Numbered from the stretch's first letter, positions 52,034 through 62,771 are shown. The stretch: DNA of 64,000 nucleotides from Natrinema altunense (GCF_000731985.1 NZ_JNCS01000001.1:62001-126000), one strand, 5' to 3'. Numbers and translations are program-made. The notes: generated by a model from the sequence alone, not told the origin.

Positions 52034-53437
52034 TCAGCCCGGGACGTAGGGCGGGCTCATCGTTCCCTGCGAAACGAGATAGAGGCTCACCATCGTAAAG
52101 AAGACCATGACGACGATGAGCGGATACTGGCTCCTGATCGCCTGGAGTTTGCCGGGGAACAGTTCGAAGGAAACGGTGTGGGCGACCCACACCGCGAGGA
52201 CGTGCCCCAACAGGATGCCGGCGATCTCGACGTAGCCGAACCAGCCCGGCAGCGCGTACCGAGTCGGGTTCGGCGGCGGGTTCAACGGCGTCGCCAAAGC
52301 ATCGAGCAGCGACGGCCACAGCGAGAGTCCGAACCCGACGTAGTGTGCGAGGTGATAGCCGGCGGCGATGGCGAGCAGCGGCGCGGCGAGTCTGTAGCCG
52401 AGATAGCGCCGCGAGAGGTACGTCTCGGCTCGCTCGCGGGTCCGGTCGATGGCGACCCAGTAGACCTTCCAGAACAGGGCGAAGCCACCAACGAGCAAGA
52501 GGAGATAGACGAGTACCGGCGGGAGTCCGATCCCGACCAGCGCTTCGATAGTCCAGACGCCGGCCGGCGTCACGATAAAGCCGCTGTAGGTCAGTTCCCA
52601 GACCAACGCGAGCACGAACGCCACGAGCGACGTGCCGGTGACGAGATCCGGCTCACTCAACCGCGACCCGGGATATCGGAGTTCGAACCCGTCGGCCGTT
52701 CGCTGAATCGGTGCGACGGACCCGTAGAGTCGAAACCACAGCGAGAGGGGATCGCCGCGTCGAAACCACGTCTCCGGCGAAAAGACGACCGCACCCGAGA
52801 TGGTAAACAGCGAGTACATCACGAGGATGGCTACCAGCGCCTGCGCCGTGGTCGTCAGAGGCGCAACGACCTCGAGCCAGACGAAAGTCAACAGTGCAAC
52901 GACGGCGGGCCAGGAGCCGTACGAGGACGGGTACGATTCGTAACCGTTCGGGAGCGCCTCGGCGATCCGCCGCCAGGGATTGAGTGCCGGCCACGGGTTG
53001 CCGACGGTGTAGGCGACGATCGTCAGCAACGCGCGCCCGCCGACGAACGTCACCAGGACGGTCGCGCTGACCAGTCCGATGTTCGGCCCGCCGATGCCGG
53101 CCACGAAGACGAGCGCGAGTCCGAGGAGTCCGAACACGCCCAACAGGAGCGACCCCGCGGTCAGCAGCCGGTCGAGGGACTGCTCGAGCGCGTGGTCGTG
53201 ATAGGCCCCGATCACGTCGCGGTCGGTGACGAGCATCGTCAGCAGGGCCGAGGCGCCGACGGTACCGCCGCCGGTCGCGAGGTAGAGCCACGTCGGGACG
53301 CTCACATCAGTGCTTCCGCCGCTGAGGCCGGCGGCGACGTTGCTCGCGGTGACGATGCCGGCACCCGCGGTGAGAGAGACGAGGACGAACCCGAGGACGA
53401 TACCGGTTCGGCGAGCGAGAGCCGCCCGTTCACTCAT
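52034..53437 (-). CDS. polytopic membrane protein near oxidase genes
   Basis: 467 residues from ATG 53437 (MSERAALARRTG). About twelve hydrophobic segments; HAHDHALEQSL-like polar loop is small, and several His lie at helix ends (AYHDHAL, GYHLAHYVG, VLAVWVAHTVSFELF). No motif fixes the function. Homologues in haloarchaea stand beside oxidase subunit IV as here, divergent with 108 bases between, so a role in haem-copper oxidase assembly or metal transport is plausible but unproven. Confidence 0.7.
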   Translation of the reverse strand: MSERAALARRTGIVLGFVLVSLTAGAGIVTASNVAAGLSGGSTDVSVPTWLYLATGGGTVGASALLTMLVTDRDVIGAYHDHALEQSLDRLLTAGSLLLGVFGLLGLALVFVAGIGGPNIGLVSATVLVTFVGGRALLTIVAYTVGNPWPALNPWRRIAEALPNGYESYPSSYGSWPAVVALLTFVWLEVVAPLTTTAQALVAILVMYSLFTISGAVVFSPETWFRRGDPLSLWFRLYGSVAPIQRTADGFELRYPGSRLSEPDLVTGTSLVAFVLALVWELTYSGFIVTPAGVWTIEALVGIGLPPVLVYLLLLVGGFALFWKVYWVAIDRTRERAETYLSRRYLGYRLAAPLLAIAAGYHLAHYVGFGLSLWPSLLDALATPLNPPPNPTRYALPGWFGYVEIAGILLGHVLAVWVAHTVSFELFPGKLQAIRSQYPLIVVMVFFTMVSLYLVSQGTMSPPYVPG

Positions 53438-53545
53438 TGCCGACGATTCGTACTCGCGGCCCATCTACGTATCGCTTCCACACCGGTCCCCGCAGAAGGA
53501 TCGTATGAGGAAGGTATAAGTATCCGTCACCCACATTCCCCACTA

Positions 53546-53812
53546 ATGGCGAGCATTCGGACGTACAGCCTGGTCTACGTGGCACTGTTACTGCTGGCGA
53601 CGGGAAAGTTCGCTTTCTTCCATTTTCCTGAGATCTTCACGGAGCAGGTAGCAATAGCAGGGACGATGGTCCTGGCAGCGATCAAGGTATCGCTGATCGC
53701 CGGTTACTTCCAGCACCTGAAGGACGAACCGCGGTCGGTCACCTACCTGATGCTCACCGCGTTGTTCATGGTGCTCCTGTTGACCCTCGCCGCGGGCTAC
53801 TCCATCCAGTAA
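53546..53812 (+). CDS. cytochrome c oxidase subunit IV-like protein
   Basis: 88 residues from ATG 53546 (MASIRTYSLVYVALL). Three membrane helices with a FQHLKDEPRS loop between helices 2 and 3, the hallmark of the small prokaryotic subunit IV (COX4_pro) family. Small integral subunit stabilising the oxidase. Separated from coxB-coxAC by about 4 kb but probably part of the same enzyme. Confidence 0.85.
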   Translation: MASIRTYSLVYVALLLLATGKFAFFHFPEIFTEQVAIAGTMVLAAIKVSLIAGYFQHLKDEPRSVTYLMLTALFMVLLLTLAAGYSIQ

Positions 53813-54426
53813 CCCGTCTCGACCTCTCGCCCGTTCCGCGGGGCATATCTACGCGTTTCTCGCCGTTTTCCGGTACCGCACAGCGCCAGCACCCTTGTCG
53901 TCTGCTGCCTTTCGAGATTCTCGCCTCGCTCAGCCTACTCCAGACGGCCGGAGACGACTCTCACGAAGAAACCGTCTCTTATGGGCTGACCACGACGGTC
54001 GGCTGAGAGAGCGACGTGCCGTCCATATCGGCACCGAAACCAGGCGAGTCCGCCGGCTACGGCCGAGAACTCGAGACACTGCTCTTCGGTTCCTCACCAC
54101 CGTCTCGCGTGACTGCTCCGTCGCAGTTGTACTAGGGCAGGATCGAGATACCGACACCACACTGGGTCGTGGTCAGTGCGTTTTCCTACAGTGGGCCGGA
54201 TGTCGTTCCAGTCGACCGCGTCCCTCGTTTCTCTCCCCGGAGTGCGGCCTGTCATCCTCGATGTCGGATCGAGGAGTCCCTGGCCACAGCGATAGTCGGA
54301 ACTCCGCTGACTCGGTTCAAGCGTTTCGCGGTCGGACGACTCACGTCTCGTCGTGAGTACCGACGACAGTAGCTCCGCCGATCACGCGATCGTGTCGACG
54401 AACGGAAGGAAAACGAGCGCGGGCCG
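53813..54426. other. intergenic, no supported gene
   Basis: 614 bases between subunit IV and the secY stop. Frames on both strands give Arg/Ser-rich, antisense-like translations. No RNA-like fold or strong repeat found; on the minus strand, CACGATCGCGTG near 54384-54395 and nearby T-rich bases may help end the spc transcript. Confidence 0.5.
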
Positions 54427-55902
54427 TTATTCGCTGCCGAACATCTGGCGCATCATCGGATGCATTTCCATCATCTGCTCCTCGGCGATCTCCTCGTACA
54501 GTTTGTACGTGATGGAGACGGCCAGCAGCAGTCCGGTTCCGCTGATACCGCCGATGGTACCGAGCATGTTCGCACAGACGGCCAGCAGGCCGACCAGCGC
54601 ACCGCCGATGACGGTCACCTGCGGGATGTACCGCTCCATGACCTTCTCGATGACGCCGACGTTCTGTCGGAAGCCGGGGATCTGCATCCCGGAGTTCTGG
54701 ATCTGCTTTGCCGTCGATTCGGGCCCCATGTCAGTGGTTTCGACCCAGAAGATGGCAAAGACCGCGCCACCGACGATCATGAAGGTGACGTCGATGCCGA
54801 TCCGGATCATCACCTGCCACCACTCCTGGGAGACCGACGCCGTCCACCACATCCAGTCCTGTCGGGAGTAGATCGGGGCCACGTAGTAGAAGAACCCACT
54901 GACGGGCTGGCCCTGCTGTGAGTAGGTTCCGAGCCAGGCGGGCATGTTCCCCCACTGGCTGTTCAGGATCTGTCCCATGAACTGGACGTTCGCCTGCACT
55001 GCACGAACGAGGATCATGGGCAGGACGCTCGCGTAGATGAGCTTCACGGGGAAGCGTCCACGTGCACCCTTCACTCGAGCGTGACTGAGCGGAATCTCGA
55101 CGCGGACCGACTCCGCGTAGACGACGATCCCGAAGATCAACAGCGTCGTGAACAGCCCGATGAGGTCACCTTGGGTGACCAGCAGGGCGTAGAGCCCCTC
55201 GCCCGACGCGATCGAGCCGATCTCGACCTGCCCGGTCAGGATCTCGTACCAGCTGTAGAAGAACCCTTGCGAGTTGGGCTGGATGAAACCGGTGACCAGA
55301 CGCTGGCTCACGCCGGCGATGATGAACAGCCCGATCCCGCTGCCGACGCCCCACTTGCTGACGACCTCGTCCATATAGAGGATGAGGATCCCGCCAACGA
55401 GGATCTGGGCGAACATCAGGATCTGGATCTGTGTCGCGGTGAGCGCCATCCCACCGAGTTGCATCGATGTCTTGGCTGGCAGGAAGCCCCCTCCCGGCGG
55501 GCCGGAGAACACCATCGGGAGCCCGGTCAGGATGACCATCAGGATGACCAGCAGCTTCTGGAGCCCCTGATAGAGGACCTGGTCCCGTGGATCGTCCGTG
55601 TCGAGCCCGAGCAGGTTCGCCCCGCCGAGCAGTTGTAAGACGATGCTCGCGGTGACGATCGGACCGATACCGACCTGCAGGACTGACCCGTGTGCTCCAG
55701 CGAGGATCGCACGGAACTCACCGAAGAGGTCGCCCGAGCCGCCGGCCTGGTAACCGAGCAGCGTGATGCTCGTCAGGAAGAAGTACAACATCAGGATACC
55801 GGCCGTCCACATCAGCTTGCGCTTGAAGGGGACGTGCCCCTCCGGACGGCGCACTGCTGGCATCCGCGTGAGGACCGGTTCAGCGGCTTCCTTCCATCCC
55901 AT
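54427..55902 (-). CDS. secY: protein translocase subunit SecY
   Basis: 491 residues with ten membrane helices. Start MGWKEAAEPVL; PRDQVLYQGLQKLL, TGFIQPNSQGFFYS and the cytosolic loop VEIPLSHARVKGARGRFPVKLIYAS are typical of the SecY/Sec61-alpha channel. It forms the protein-conducting pore with SecE and Sec61-beta. Last gene of the leftward spc operon, three bases after rpl15. adk, its usual partner, has moved away. Confidence 0.96.
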   Translation of the reverse strand: MGWKEAAEPVLTRMPAVRRPEGHVPFKRKLMWTAGILMLYFFLTSITLLGYQAGGSGDLFGEFRAILAGAHGSVLQVGIGPIVTASIVLQLLGGANLLGLDTDDPRDQVLYQGLQKLLVILMVILTGLPMVFSGPPGGGFLPAKTSMQLGGMALTATQIQILMFAQILVGGILILYMDEVVSKWGVGSGIGLFIIAGVSQRLVTGFIQPNSQGFFYSWYEILTGQVEIGSIASGEGLYALLVTQGDLIGLFTTLLIFGIVVYAESVRVEIPLSHARVKGARGRFPVKLIYASVLPMILVRAVQANVQFMGQILNSQWGNMPAWLGTYSQQGQPVSGFFYYVAPIYSRQDWMWWTASVSQEWWQVMIRIGIDVTFMIVGGAVFAIFWVETTDMGPESTAKQIQNSGMQIPGFRQNVGVIEKVMERYIPQVTVIGGALVGLLAVCANMLGTIGGISGTGLLLAVSITYKLYEEIAEEQMMEMHPMMRQMFGSE

Positions 55903-55905
55903 ATG

Positions 55906-56394
55906 TTATTCCTTGTCCTGTTCAGCGTCGGCTTCGGCGTCGTCGTCCTCCTGTGCTCGCTCCGAGATGACTGCCTCGCCGCCGGCAGCCTCGAGTTTCT
56001 CCTCGGCCGCATCGGAGAACGCGTCCGCCGTTATCTCGAGCGTGTTCCGGACCTGTCCGGACCCGAGGACTTTCACCGTGTCGACCTCGTGGCCGTCCTC
56101 GACGATGTCGCGTGCGTCGAGTCGGTAGCCATCGTCGGTCTCCTCGGCGAGGTCGTCCGCGACGTAGAGGATCGCGTCCTCGTCTAGCTTCTGGACGTCG
56201 ATCTCCGCGACATCCTCGCGGATGTCGTGGGGTCGCTTGAAGCCGTGTTTGCCCTTCGGTTCGTAGTTGTGGAACTCGTGTTTGCTGCGCCCGGCACGGC
56301 CGCGGCCACCACGGTGGCCCGCACCGCGTCGGTTCTTGTGGGAACCGCCGCTGTGGGTTCGCGATCCGCGCTGGCGTCGTTTTTTACTCGTCAT
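55906..56394 (-). CDS. rpl15: ribosomal protein L15 (uL15)
   Basis: 162 residues. Basic glycine-rich head (SHKNRRGAGHRGGRGRAGRS) that reaches into 23S rRNA, then GKHGFKRP and the C-terminal fold (VLGSGQVRNTLEITADAFS), ending in a haloarchaeal acidic tail. Large-subunit core protein. Two bases after rpl30. Confidence 0.95.
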   Translation of the reverse strand: MTSKKRRQRGSRTHSGGSHKNRRGAGHRGGRGRAGRSKHEFHNYEPKGKHGFKRPHDIREDVAEIDVQKLDEDAILYVADDLAEETDDGYRLDARDIVEDGHEVDTVKVLGSGQVRNTLEITADAFSDAAEEKLEAAGGEAVISERAQEDDDAEADAEQDKE

Positions 56395-56396
56395 GG

Positions 56397-56864
56397 TTAT
56401 CGCATCGATTCTAGGAGGTCGTTAATCTCCCCTGTTGTATGCTTTCCGAGTTGGCCGCCCTCGACGGTCGGCTTTTTGATACCATCGTGACCCCCCCGCG
56501 GTGGGTGGAGTCGAAGCGTCGGTGACAGTCCCTCGTCACGGAGTGTCGTCTCCTCCGCCAGGAGCGCTGCGGCCAGGGCACCGAAGTCGTCGTACTCGGT
56601 GTTGTCGGCCAGCCACTCCTCGTCGACATCGGACTGATCCCCTTCGAGGGGCTCCGCTCGCTTCGCGAGCAGGGTCTCGAGTACGTCCGCGTCGGGCTCG
56701 CCGACGGCGACGTAGTCGTTGACCTTCGCGATCATCCCCTCGTAGGCGTCGGTCTCGGGGACGAGCGTGCAGTGGTTGACGTTGTGGATGTTGAGCATCG
56801 ACAGGGTATCCTGAACGTCTTCCTGTCGGTTCACTTCGCCGCGGATCTGGACGATCGCTTTCAT
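56397..56864 (-). CDS. rpl30: ribosomal protein L30 (uL30)
   Basis: 155 residues, archaeal long form: [32 protein letters not shown] head, central insert and C-terminal [13 protein letters not shown] with basic rRNA contact. Overlaps rps5 by 4 bases (ATGA). Confidence 0.95.
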   Translation of the reverse strand: MKAIVQIRGEVNRQEDVQDTLSMLNIHNVNHCTLVPETDAYEGMIAKVNDYVAVGEPDADVLETLLAKRAEPLEGDQSDVDEEWLADNTEYDDFGALAAALLAEETTLRDEGLSPTLRLHPPRGGHDGIKKPTVEGGQLGKHTTGEINDLLESMR

Positions 56865-57520
56865 TGGTCAGCCACCTCGGCTCCCTCTCGGTTGGGTCGT
56901 CGCTGCGGGTGACGCGACTGGGAGGCGTTCTCGAGCGCGTTGTAGGTCGCCTTCGCGAGGTTGACCGTCGTTCGAGTGTTGCCGTGGCTCTTGGTCCAGG
57001 CGTTCTCGATGCCGGCCAGCTCGAGGACGTGACGGACGGTGTCGCTGGCGGCCAGTCCCAGCCCTTCGGGGGCGGGGATGACCTCGACCTCGACGGAGCC
57101 GGCTTTGCCGGTCGTCCGTCGGGTCAGCGAGTGTGGCCGGTCCGAGCGGTCCTCCCAGGAGCCCGATCCGCGCGGGACCTGGATCATGTTCAGCTTCGCG
57201 ATACCGATCGCCTTCTGGATGGCGGAGCCGACCTGATCGTCTCGGCCTTCGGCGTAGCCGATGAACCCGTCGCGGTTGCCGACGGCAACGACACAGCGGA
57301 ACTTCACGCGTCGTCCGGAGTCGGTCATCCGCTGGACCATGTTGATGTCCAGCACTTCGTCTTCCAGTCCGGGGAGGAGCTGGTCGACGAGTTCGGGTTC
57401 CTTCAGCGGGAGGCCAGAGTTGAGGGCGTCTTCCATCGTCTCGATGTCGCCCTCCTGGACCTTCCGGCCGAGACGGGTGACTGGCTGCCAACCGCCGTCG
57501 TTGTAGTTGTTTCCACTCAT
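56861..57520 (-). CDS. rps5: ribosomal protein S5 (uS5)
   Basis: 219 residues. N-terminal double-stranded-RNA-binding part with [25 protein letters not shown] and the fidelity loop; second domain ends [14 protein letters not shown]. Small-subunit protein controlling decoding accuracy. Overlaps rpl18 by 4 bases. Confidence 0.96.
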   Translation of the reverse strand: MSGNNYNDGGWQPVTRLGRKVQEGDIETMEDALNSGLPLKEPELVDQLLPGLEDEVLDINMVQRMTDSGRRVKFRCVVAVGNRDGFIGYAEGRDDQVGSAIQKAIGIAKLNMIQVPRGSGSWEDRSDRPHSLTRRTTGKAGSVEVEVIPAPEGLGLAASDTVRHVLELAGIENAWTKSHGNTRTTVNLAKATYNALENASQSRHPQRRPNREGAEVADQ

Positions 57521-58065
57521 TCGAGAATCGCCTCTCGTACGTCGTCGAAGTGTTCGGGGAGATCAGTCGCGTCGAAATCGCCGCTGTACAGCGGCTCGTC
57601 TAACTGCTCGGCGTACTCGGCGATATGCTCGCCGCGCGTACGCGACCAGTCCGCGAGCACGCTGTCGTTGTGCGGAATCTCGAGGCCGGCGTCGATCGCG
57701 CCCTCTTGTACCGCGAACACCTTGTTGCCGGGCGTCGCCGTGTTGAGACCGATGTCGAGGACCGCTTCCTCGAGACCCGCCTCGACGGCTCGTTTGCCGG
57801 CCAGAAGGCCGGTCAGATACGCCGCGGAAATGTTACCCGTGGGTGCGTCCCAGCCGTACTCCGCCAGATCGCTCGAGTGTGCACTCGCAAGCGTCTCGTC
57901 TCCCTGAGGTCCGGGAGTGATCAGCTGCGCCGTAGTATGCTTGTTGCTCTTGCGAGCAACCAGGCGTGGCTTGCCCGATTTCAGCAGGCGCAACCTCTGG
58001 TGGTAGTCCGTCCGGACCTCACGGCGACGCCGCATCGGTACTTTGTATCGTGGTCCTGTCGCCAT
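57517..58065 (-). CDS. rpl18: ribosomal protein L18 (uL18)
   Basis: 182 residues: [40 protein letters not shown], then YGAAYL-type [26 protein letters not shown]. Binds 5S rRNA with L5. Overlaps rpl19e by one base. Confidence 0.95.
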   Translation of the reverse strand: MATGPRYKVPMRRRREVRTDYHQRLRLLKSGKPRLVARKSNKHTTAQLITPGPQGDETLASAHSSDLAEYGWDAPTGNISAAYLTGLLAGKRAVEAGLEEAVLDIGLNTATPGNKVFAVQEGAIDAGLEIPHNDSVLADWSRTRGEHIAEYAEQLDEPLYSGDFDATDLPEHFDDVREAILE

Positions 58066-58514
58066 TATTGGTCACCGTAGGTTTCGTCGATATAGTTCAA
58101 CAGGTACCGGACGCTACGGAACTCCCCGCCGCCAGCCTTCTTGTAGAGCTCGCGGTACTGCGTGGGCGTGAGTTCGCCCTTGTCGCGGAGTTCGCGCAGC
58201 TTCCGTCGCTGTGCACGAATCTTGTTCTGCCATTCGTCTTTCTCGTTCTGGCGTGCGCCCTTCTTGCCGCGGCGCTTGCCCTGCCCGTTCTGGTGGCCGT
58301 AGGCGCGCTTCGCGTTCCGTTCGCGAGCGCGGCCGCGGGAGTTGCCCGAGGGGTCGTCGGCCTGAATGCGACCCTCGTCGACGAGTTCGCGGATCTCGTC
58401 GCGCGTGATCGCTTCGGCGATGTCGCCCTGCGCATCGGGATCGAGCCAGACGCGGTTCTCGCCGACGTCCAAGACGTCAGCGGCGAGTCGCTTCTGTGCT
58501 GTGAGATCAGTCAT
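58065..58514 (-). CDS. rpl19e: ribosomal protein L19e (eL19)
   Basis: 149 residues: [26 protein letters not shown], a long basic middle ([19 protein letters not shown]) and C-terminal helix. Archaeal/eukaryotic-only protein between L18 and L32e, as in other archaeal spc operons. Overlaps rpl32e by 8 bases. Confidence 0.95.
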   Translation of the reverse strand: MTDLTAQKRLAADVLDVGENRVWLDPDAQGDIAEAITRDEIRELVDEGRIQADDPSGNSRGRARERNAKRAYGHQNGQGKRRGKKGARQNEKDEWQNKIRAQRRKLRELRDKGELTPTQYRELYKKAGGGEFRSVRYLLNYIDETYGDQ

Positions 58515-59238
58515 CGGATTCCACCTCGACTTCCTCGTAGGTCGGGTTCAGGACACGAATGCCCTGGTCTTCGGCGATCTCTTCGATGCGCTCGCGCTTG
58601 CGCGCACCGACGGCGGATGCGATCCGAACCGCCTCACGGGAGCCGTCGACGCCCTCGAGGTCGTCCGTGTTCTCGACGTAGACTTCCTCGAAGCCGCTGG
58701 GGTGTTTCCCGCGGACTGCTTTCGGCGTGCGGTAGCCGGCCTGAACTTTCGGGCCCTTGCCCTTGACACCGCGGCGCTGCTTGGACAGCGTCCCGCGGGG
58801 TCGACGCCAGGACTCCGGCGTCCGCTTTTTCTTGTGGTAGTCCTGTCGATTGAACTGCGGTTTCCCTTCGCTCCGCCGACGGTTGAGGAGTCGCTCCTCG
58901 TTCTCGGAGAGGTCGGGCGTCTTCTCGGTCAGCCCGCGGGCCTGCAGTTCGGTCTCGACGTCTTCGTCGGGTTCCGCTTCCGCCTCTGCCTCGGCACCCT
59001 CGTCTTCGATCTCGGCTTCGGTTTCTTCGGTGACTTCGAGGTCACCGACGTCGGCCTTGATACGGGCGGCGAGTGCGTTCCCGACGCCGTCGGCTTCGGC
59101 GAGGTCGTCCTGATCGGCTTCCTTGACGTCCTGGATGGACTCGAAGCCGGCGTCACGCAGTGCGTCTGCCTTGCTCGCACCGACGCCGCTGATGTCCTCG
59201 AGCTCCTGGGGTTCGTCGTTCGATTGGTCGTCTGCCAT
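58507..59238 (-). CDS. rpl32e: ribosomal protein L32e (eL32) with N-terminal helix-hairpin-helix
   Basis: 243 residues. The canonical eL32 domain is residues 115-235 ([23 protein letters not shown] onwards). The first 65 residues are a helix-hairpin-helix domain ([20 protein letters not shown], then [15 protein letters not shown]), joined by an Asp/Glu/Ala linker. Such an extension is known in haloarchaea and may bind nucleic acid. Three bases after rpl6. Confidence 0.94.
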   Translation of the reverse strand: MADDQSNDEPQELEDISGVGASKADALRDAGFESIQDVKEADQDDLAEADGVGNALAARIKADVGDLEVTEETEAEIEDEGAEAEAEAEPDEDVETELQARGLTEKTPDLSENEERLLNRRRSEGKPQFNRQDYHKKKRTPESWRRPRGTLSKQRRGVKGKGPKVQAGYRTPKAVRGKHPSGFEEVYVENTDDLEGVDGSREAVRIASAVGARKRERIEEIAEDQGIRVLNPTYEEVEVESDD

Positions 59239-59241
59239 CTA

Positions 59242-59775
59242 TCAGGCACCTCCTTTGGCGGGTTTGTTGGTGATGTAGACCCCGTCCTGGAAGACGCGGG
59301 TGTCCTTGCCGCTGACCTTCGTCAGCTGCTCGATGTCCGCCGCCGTCTGTCCGACGTCCTCCTTGCTGGGGCCGGACAGGACGAGTTGCTCGTCGTCGAC
59401 GGAGACCTCGGTGTCACCGTGGATAGTCGTTCGTCGCGGTGCCTTTTCGCCGAGGAAGTTCTCGATGACGACCTCGTCGCCCTCCACGCGGACCTGCATC
59501 GGGAAGTGAGAGTAGAAGACCTCCATCTCGTACTCCCAGCCCTCGGTCACGCCGTGGATGGCGTTGGTGATGTGGCTCTCGAAGGTGCCGACGGTCGAAT
59601 TCGTCTTCGCGTCCTCGGCACCGCTTTCGATTACCACCTGGTCGTCGTCAGTCTCGACGGTCACGTCGGGATACCAGAGGCGTCGGGTGACGGCGCCTTC
59701 CGGACCTTCGACGGTCACGTCGAACCGATCGACCTCGACGGTTACGTTCTCGGGGATTTCCAGTTCGACTCGCAT
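59242..59775 (-). CDS. rpl6: ribosomal protein L6 (uL6)
   Basis: 177 residues from ATG 59775 (MRVELEIPENVTVEV). Two L6 repeats: VTVEGPEGAVTRRL first, and AIHGVTEGWEYEMEVFYSHFP with NFLGEKAPR second. Large-subunit protein near the sarcin-ricin loop. Two bases after rps8. Confidence 0.95.
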   Translation of the reverse strand: MRVELEIPENVTVEVDRFDVTVEGPEGAVTRRLWYPDVTVETDDDQVVIESGAEDAKTNSTVGTFESHITNAIHGVTEGWEYEMEVFYSHFPMQVRVEGDEVVIENFLGEKAPRRTTIHGDTEVSVDDEQLVLSGPSKEDVGQTAADIEQLTKVSGKDTRVFQDGVYITNKPAKGGA

Positions 59776-59777
59776 GA

Positions 59778-60170
59778 TTAGTAGACGTATGCGATCACCT
59801 GGCCCCCAATACCCTTCTCGCGCGCCTCGTAGTGGCTCATGATGCCACTGCTCGTCGTAACGACGAGGGCACCGAAGTCCCGAGCGGGGAGATAGCGCTT
59901 CTCCCACTTCTCGAAGTCCTCGGAACCAACGGCGTAGCGGGGCTTGATGGGGCCGCACTCGTTGATCGCTCCTTTCAATTCGACCTCAAACTGACCGGCT
60001 TTGCCGTCGTCGACGTACTCGAAGCCGTCGATGTACCCGCGGTCGTAGAAGACCTCGAGTACGCTGCCGATCTCGTTCGAGGCGGGCGTTACCTCGTGGG
60101 TAAGATGACCCACGCTCTCGGCGTTGTCGAGTCCCGAGAGCGCGTTGCTGAGTGGATCGTTTCCGGTCAT
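59778..60170 (-). CDS. rps8: ribosomal protein S8 (uS8)
   Basis: 130 residues from ATG 60170 ([18 protein letters not shown]), ending [22 protein letters not shown], the highly conserved S8 C-terminus. Binds the central domain of 16S rRNA. One base after rps14. Confidence 0.95.
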   Translation of the reverse strand: MTGNDPLSNALSGLDNAESVGHLTHEVTPASNEIGSVLEVFYDRGYIDGFEYVDDGKAGQFEVELKGAINECGPIKPRYAVGSEDFEKWEKRYLPARDFGALVVTTSSGIMSHYEAREKGIGGQVIAYVY

Positions 60171-60171
60171 G

Positions 60172-60357
60172 TTATCGGTACTTCCTGAATCCCATGTCGC
60201 GGGCGATCTCGCGGAAGCACTGCCGGCAGAGGTTGATGTCGTACTTCCCGACAAGTCCCTGCTCGCGGCCACAGCGCTGACAGGACTCGATCTGTCCCGT
60301 TCGCTTCGCGGCGTGCTCGCCCGTGCGGTCGTTCTCTTCGGTTTCGCTTTCACTCAT
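60172..60357 (-). CDS. rps14: ribosomal protein S14 (uS14), zinc form
   Basis: 61 residues. [12 protein letters not shown] and [19 protein letters not shown] give the four zinc Cys of the C+ form. A short acidic head ([15 protein letters not shown]) is a haloarchaeal addition. Overlaps rpl5 by 8 bases. Confidence 0.95.
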   Translation of the reverse strand: MSESETEENDRTGEHAAKRTGQIESCQRCGREQGLVGKYDINLCRQCFREIARDMGFRKYR

Positions 60358-60889
60358 CGTCCGTGTCCTCCACGCTCACGTCGAAGTTGGCCTCGAGGAA
60401 GCCGATGGCGTCCTCGGGAGTCAGTCGGTGCTTCGACGGGATCGACCGGGTTGCCTTGTCGCGTTTGGCGATCCGGTAACCCGGACGTACCAGGTTAACG
60501 GTGACGTCCAGTCCGTAGATCCCGATGCTCGGATCGTACTCCTGGCTCGGGAAGTCGGTGTGCTCCTCGACGCCGAAGCTGAAGTTGCCCGTGTCGTCGA
60601 ACTGGGCCGCCGACAGCTCCGTCAGCGGCAGCGACTTCTCGAGGAACTCGTAGGCGTCGTCGTCGCGGAGGGTCACCTTCGCGCCGATGGGATCGCCCTG
60701 CCGAATCCCGAAGTCGGGTTCGGTTCGCTTGGCCTGGGTCCGGACGCTTTCCTGCCCCGTGACCTCCTCGATGATGTCCTCGGCTTTGCCGAGTTCGCGA
60801 CCGCCCTGCCCGACGCCCATGTGGACGACGACCTTCTCGACGCGCGGTTCGCGCATCTCGTGGAACTCACCGGAGTCGGCTTCACTCAT
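60350..60889 (-). CDS. rpl5: ribosomal protein L5 (uL5)
   Basis: 179 residues from ATG 60889 ([15 protein letters not shown]). [22 protein letters not shown] and [17 protein letters not shown] are conserved; binds 5S rRNA and contacts P-site tRNA. Overlaps rps4e by 8 bases. Confidence 0.95.
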   Translation of the reverse strand: MSEADSGEFHEMREPRVEKVVVHMGVGQGGRELGKAEDIIEEVTGQESVRTQAKRTEPDFGIRQGDPIGAKVTLRDDDAYEFLEKSLPLTELSAAQFDDTGNFSFGVEEHTDFPSQEYDPSIGIYGLDVTVNLVRPGYRIAKRDKATRSIPSKHRLTPEDAIGFLEANFDVSVEDTDDE

Positions 60890-61580
60890 CGTCCTCACCC
60901 GTGAAGTTCTCGTCGATGACGACGACGTACTCTTCGACGGTTTCGAAGCCGCCGTCGTCAGTCGAGACGCCGACGCTGTTCGAACCGCTGCCCGGCGTGA
61001 TATCGATCGTGTCGATCTCGCCGACCTTGCCGCCGTGGTTGCCACGGACGGCCGTCACGAGTGCGCCTTCCTCGTAGGGGAAGTGCGCGACGACGGACTT
61101 GTCGTCGTTGTCGATGACGATCGAGTCCTTCGGATCGTACTCGTCGTCGACGATGACGTTCGTGCCGTCGTGCAGCGTCAGCTGGGTGTCGCCACCCGAC
61201 ACCTGCTGCTTGTTCACGATCTTGCCGAGGCGGCTCTGGGCCGATTCCTCGTCGATCTCGGTCAGCGCGAGCCGACCGCCCTCGTCGGGGAAGACGCGGT
61301 AGTACTCGTCTCGCCCGGGGAACGCAACGATGTCGAACATGCCGATCGGGCGCTGTTCGTCGTTGATCGGAACCCCGTTGATGAGGATCGAATCCTCCGA
61401 GAGGGCGTACCGTGCTTCCTTCCGCGAGTCCACGTAGCCGAGCACGTCCCGCAGGAGGACGACGAGCGGCACGCCGTCTTCGCCGTGGGGACCGGCGTCG
61501 GCCTTGACCGTGAAGGTCTCGGTCTTTCGCTCGACCGGCCAGGACTTCGGTACCGAGAGTCGTTTCTGGTGTTTCGTCAT
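60882..61580 (-). CDS. rps4e: ribosomal protein S4e (eS4)
   Basis: 232 residues: [20 protein letters not shown], an S4-like RNA-binding domain ([24 protein letters not shown]), then KOW-like [16 protein letters not shown]. Archaeal/eukaryotic small-subunit protein. Overlaps rpl24 by 4 bases. Confidence 0.95.
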   Translation of the reverse strand: MTKHQKRLSVPKSWPVERKTETFTVKADAGPHGEDGVPLVVLLRDVLGYVDSRKEARYALSEDSILINGVPINDEQRPIGMFDIVAFPGRDEYYRVFPDEGGRLALTEIDEESAQSRLGKIVNKQQVSGGDTQLTLHDGTNVIVDDEYDPKDSIVIDNDDKSVVAHFPYEEGALVTAVRGNHGGKVGEIDTIDITPGSGSNSVGVSTDDGGFETVEEYVVVIDENFTGEDDE

Positions 61581-61933
61581 TCGCTATCACCTTCGAGACG
61601 CGCCTCGCGACGCTCGTCCTCGAGATCGAGCTCCGTGATCCGGACGTTCGAGGGGTCAAGCGGCCGCGGCACTTCCTCGCCGTCGGCCGTCTCGACGGTC
61701 ACGTCCTCGACGTGGACGGTCCCGTCCTCGAGGATCGCGCGCATGACCTCGCCTTCCTCGCCGGCGTGGTCGCCGCGCATGACCTCGACCGTGTCGCCCG
61801 CGTTGACGCGGGTTCGACGGGTGTCGTACTCCTCGCGGAGCTCGTCGGACAGCGTCGCGTGCAGCTGCTTCTGTCGCTCGTGCAGCGGCGCCGTTCGCGT
61901 CTGCGTTCGCTGTTTGTGTGGTTGTTCAGTCAT
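61577..61933 (-). CDS. rpl24: ribosomal protein L24 (uL24)
   Basis: 118 residues: basic head with [20 protein letters not shown], then the KOW motif [21 protein letters not shown]. Assembly-initiating large-subunit protein. Two bases after rpl14. Confidence 0.95.
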   Translation of the reverse strand: MTEQPHKQRTQTRTAPLHERQKQLHATLSDELREEYDTRRTRVNAGDTVEVMRGDHAGEEGEVMRAILEDGTVHVEDVTVETADGEEVPRPLDPSNVRITELDLEDERREARLEGDSE

Positions 61934-61935
61934 AT

Positions 61936-62337
61936 CTATACGATCATCGTCGCCGTGCTGGCGATTGCTCCGAAGCGCTCTGCGACTTCGCGGGCGATCG
62001 GCCCCTTGATCTCCGTGCCGCGGGGCTCCTCGTTCTCATCGATGATGACCGCCGCGTTGTCCTCGAACTTCAGCCGCGTGCCGTCGGGCCGACGGATCGA
62101 CTTCCGCTGGCGGACGACGACGGCCTCGAGGACCTGTCGGCGCATCTCGGGGGTACCCTTGGTGACCGAGACGGTCACCTTGTCACCGATCCCCGCCTTC
62201 GGCTGGCGGTTCTTGGTGCCGTGGTAGCCCGCGACGCTGATGACCTTCAGTTCGCGCGCGCCGGTGTTGTCGGCACACGTGACCAGCGAGCCCTTTTTCA
62301 GGCCCTGCGTGACGTCGGCCTTCATCGCCTCCATCAC
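61936..62337 (-). CDS. rpl14: ribosomal protein L14 (uL14)
   Basis: 133 residues: [24 protein letters not shown] is the classical L14 signature, with [17 protein letters not shown] and the conserved end. Bridges the subunits. Overlaps rps17 by 4 bases. Confidence 0.96.
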   Translation of the reverse strand: MMEAMKADVTQGLKKGSLVTCADNTGARELKVISVAGYHGTKNRQPKAGIGDKVTVSVTKGTPEMRRQVLEAVVVRQRKSIRRPDGTRLKFEDNAAVIIDENEEPRGTEIKGPIAREVAERFGAIASTATMIV

Positions 62338-62771
62338 TGATCACCCTCGTCTGCAGCCGCGGCGAGGTCCTCGTCGGAGAGCGCCGGCTCAGGCTCGGCC
62401 TGGCTCGTCAGCTCTGCGAGGTCCTCCGCGGTTGCTTCTTCGGTTACTTCGACGACCACGTGCGATTTCGTCTTCGACAGTGGTCGGGTCTCTGCGATCT
62501 TGACCGTGTCACCGACCGAGAGCGGCTCGAGCACGCCCGGTACGTGTGCCGGGATGCGCGAGCGTCGTTTCATGTGTCGGTCGTACTTCGGGACCGCCAC
62601 ATCGTACTCTCGCTCGACGACTACGGTCTTGTCCATGTCCGTCGAGACGACCGTCCCTTCGAGGATCTGCCCTCGAACGGAGAGTTCGCCGTAGAACGGA
62701 CACTTCTCGTAGTCGTATTCCTCCGGGTTCTCTGGTTCCGGAGGGGTTTCAACGTCTAGTCCTATTGCCAT
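62334..62771 (-). CDS. rps17: ribosomal protein S17 (uS17)
   Basis: 145 residues: [29 protein letters not shown] and [13 protein letters not shown] are the conserved OB-fold parts. An acidic tail of about 35 residues ([16 protein letters not shown]) extends it. Overlaps the RNase P gene by 10 bases. Confidence 0.95.
   Translation of the reverse strand: MAIGLDVETPPEPENPEEYDYEKCPFYGELSVRGQILEGTVVSTDMDKTVVVEREYDVAVPKYDRHMKRRSRIPAHVPGVLEPLSVGDTVKIAETRPLSKTKSHVVVEVTEEATAEDLAELTSQAEPEPALSDEDLAAAADEGDQ

Noticed and set aside
51638-53545. Long plus-strand open frame ahead of oxidase subunit IV
   Set aside because: Arg/Glu-rich shadow of the minus-strand membrane protein and DUF7410-type gene; the real gene starts at 53546.
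53895-54356. 153-codon plus-strand frame between oxidase subunit IV and secY
   Set aside because: Arg/Ser-rich composition without hydrophobic core or motif; no start signal.
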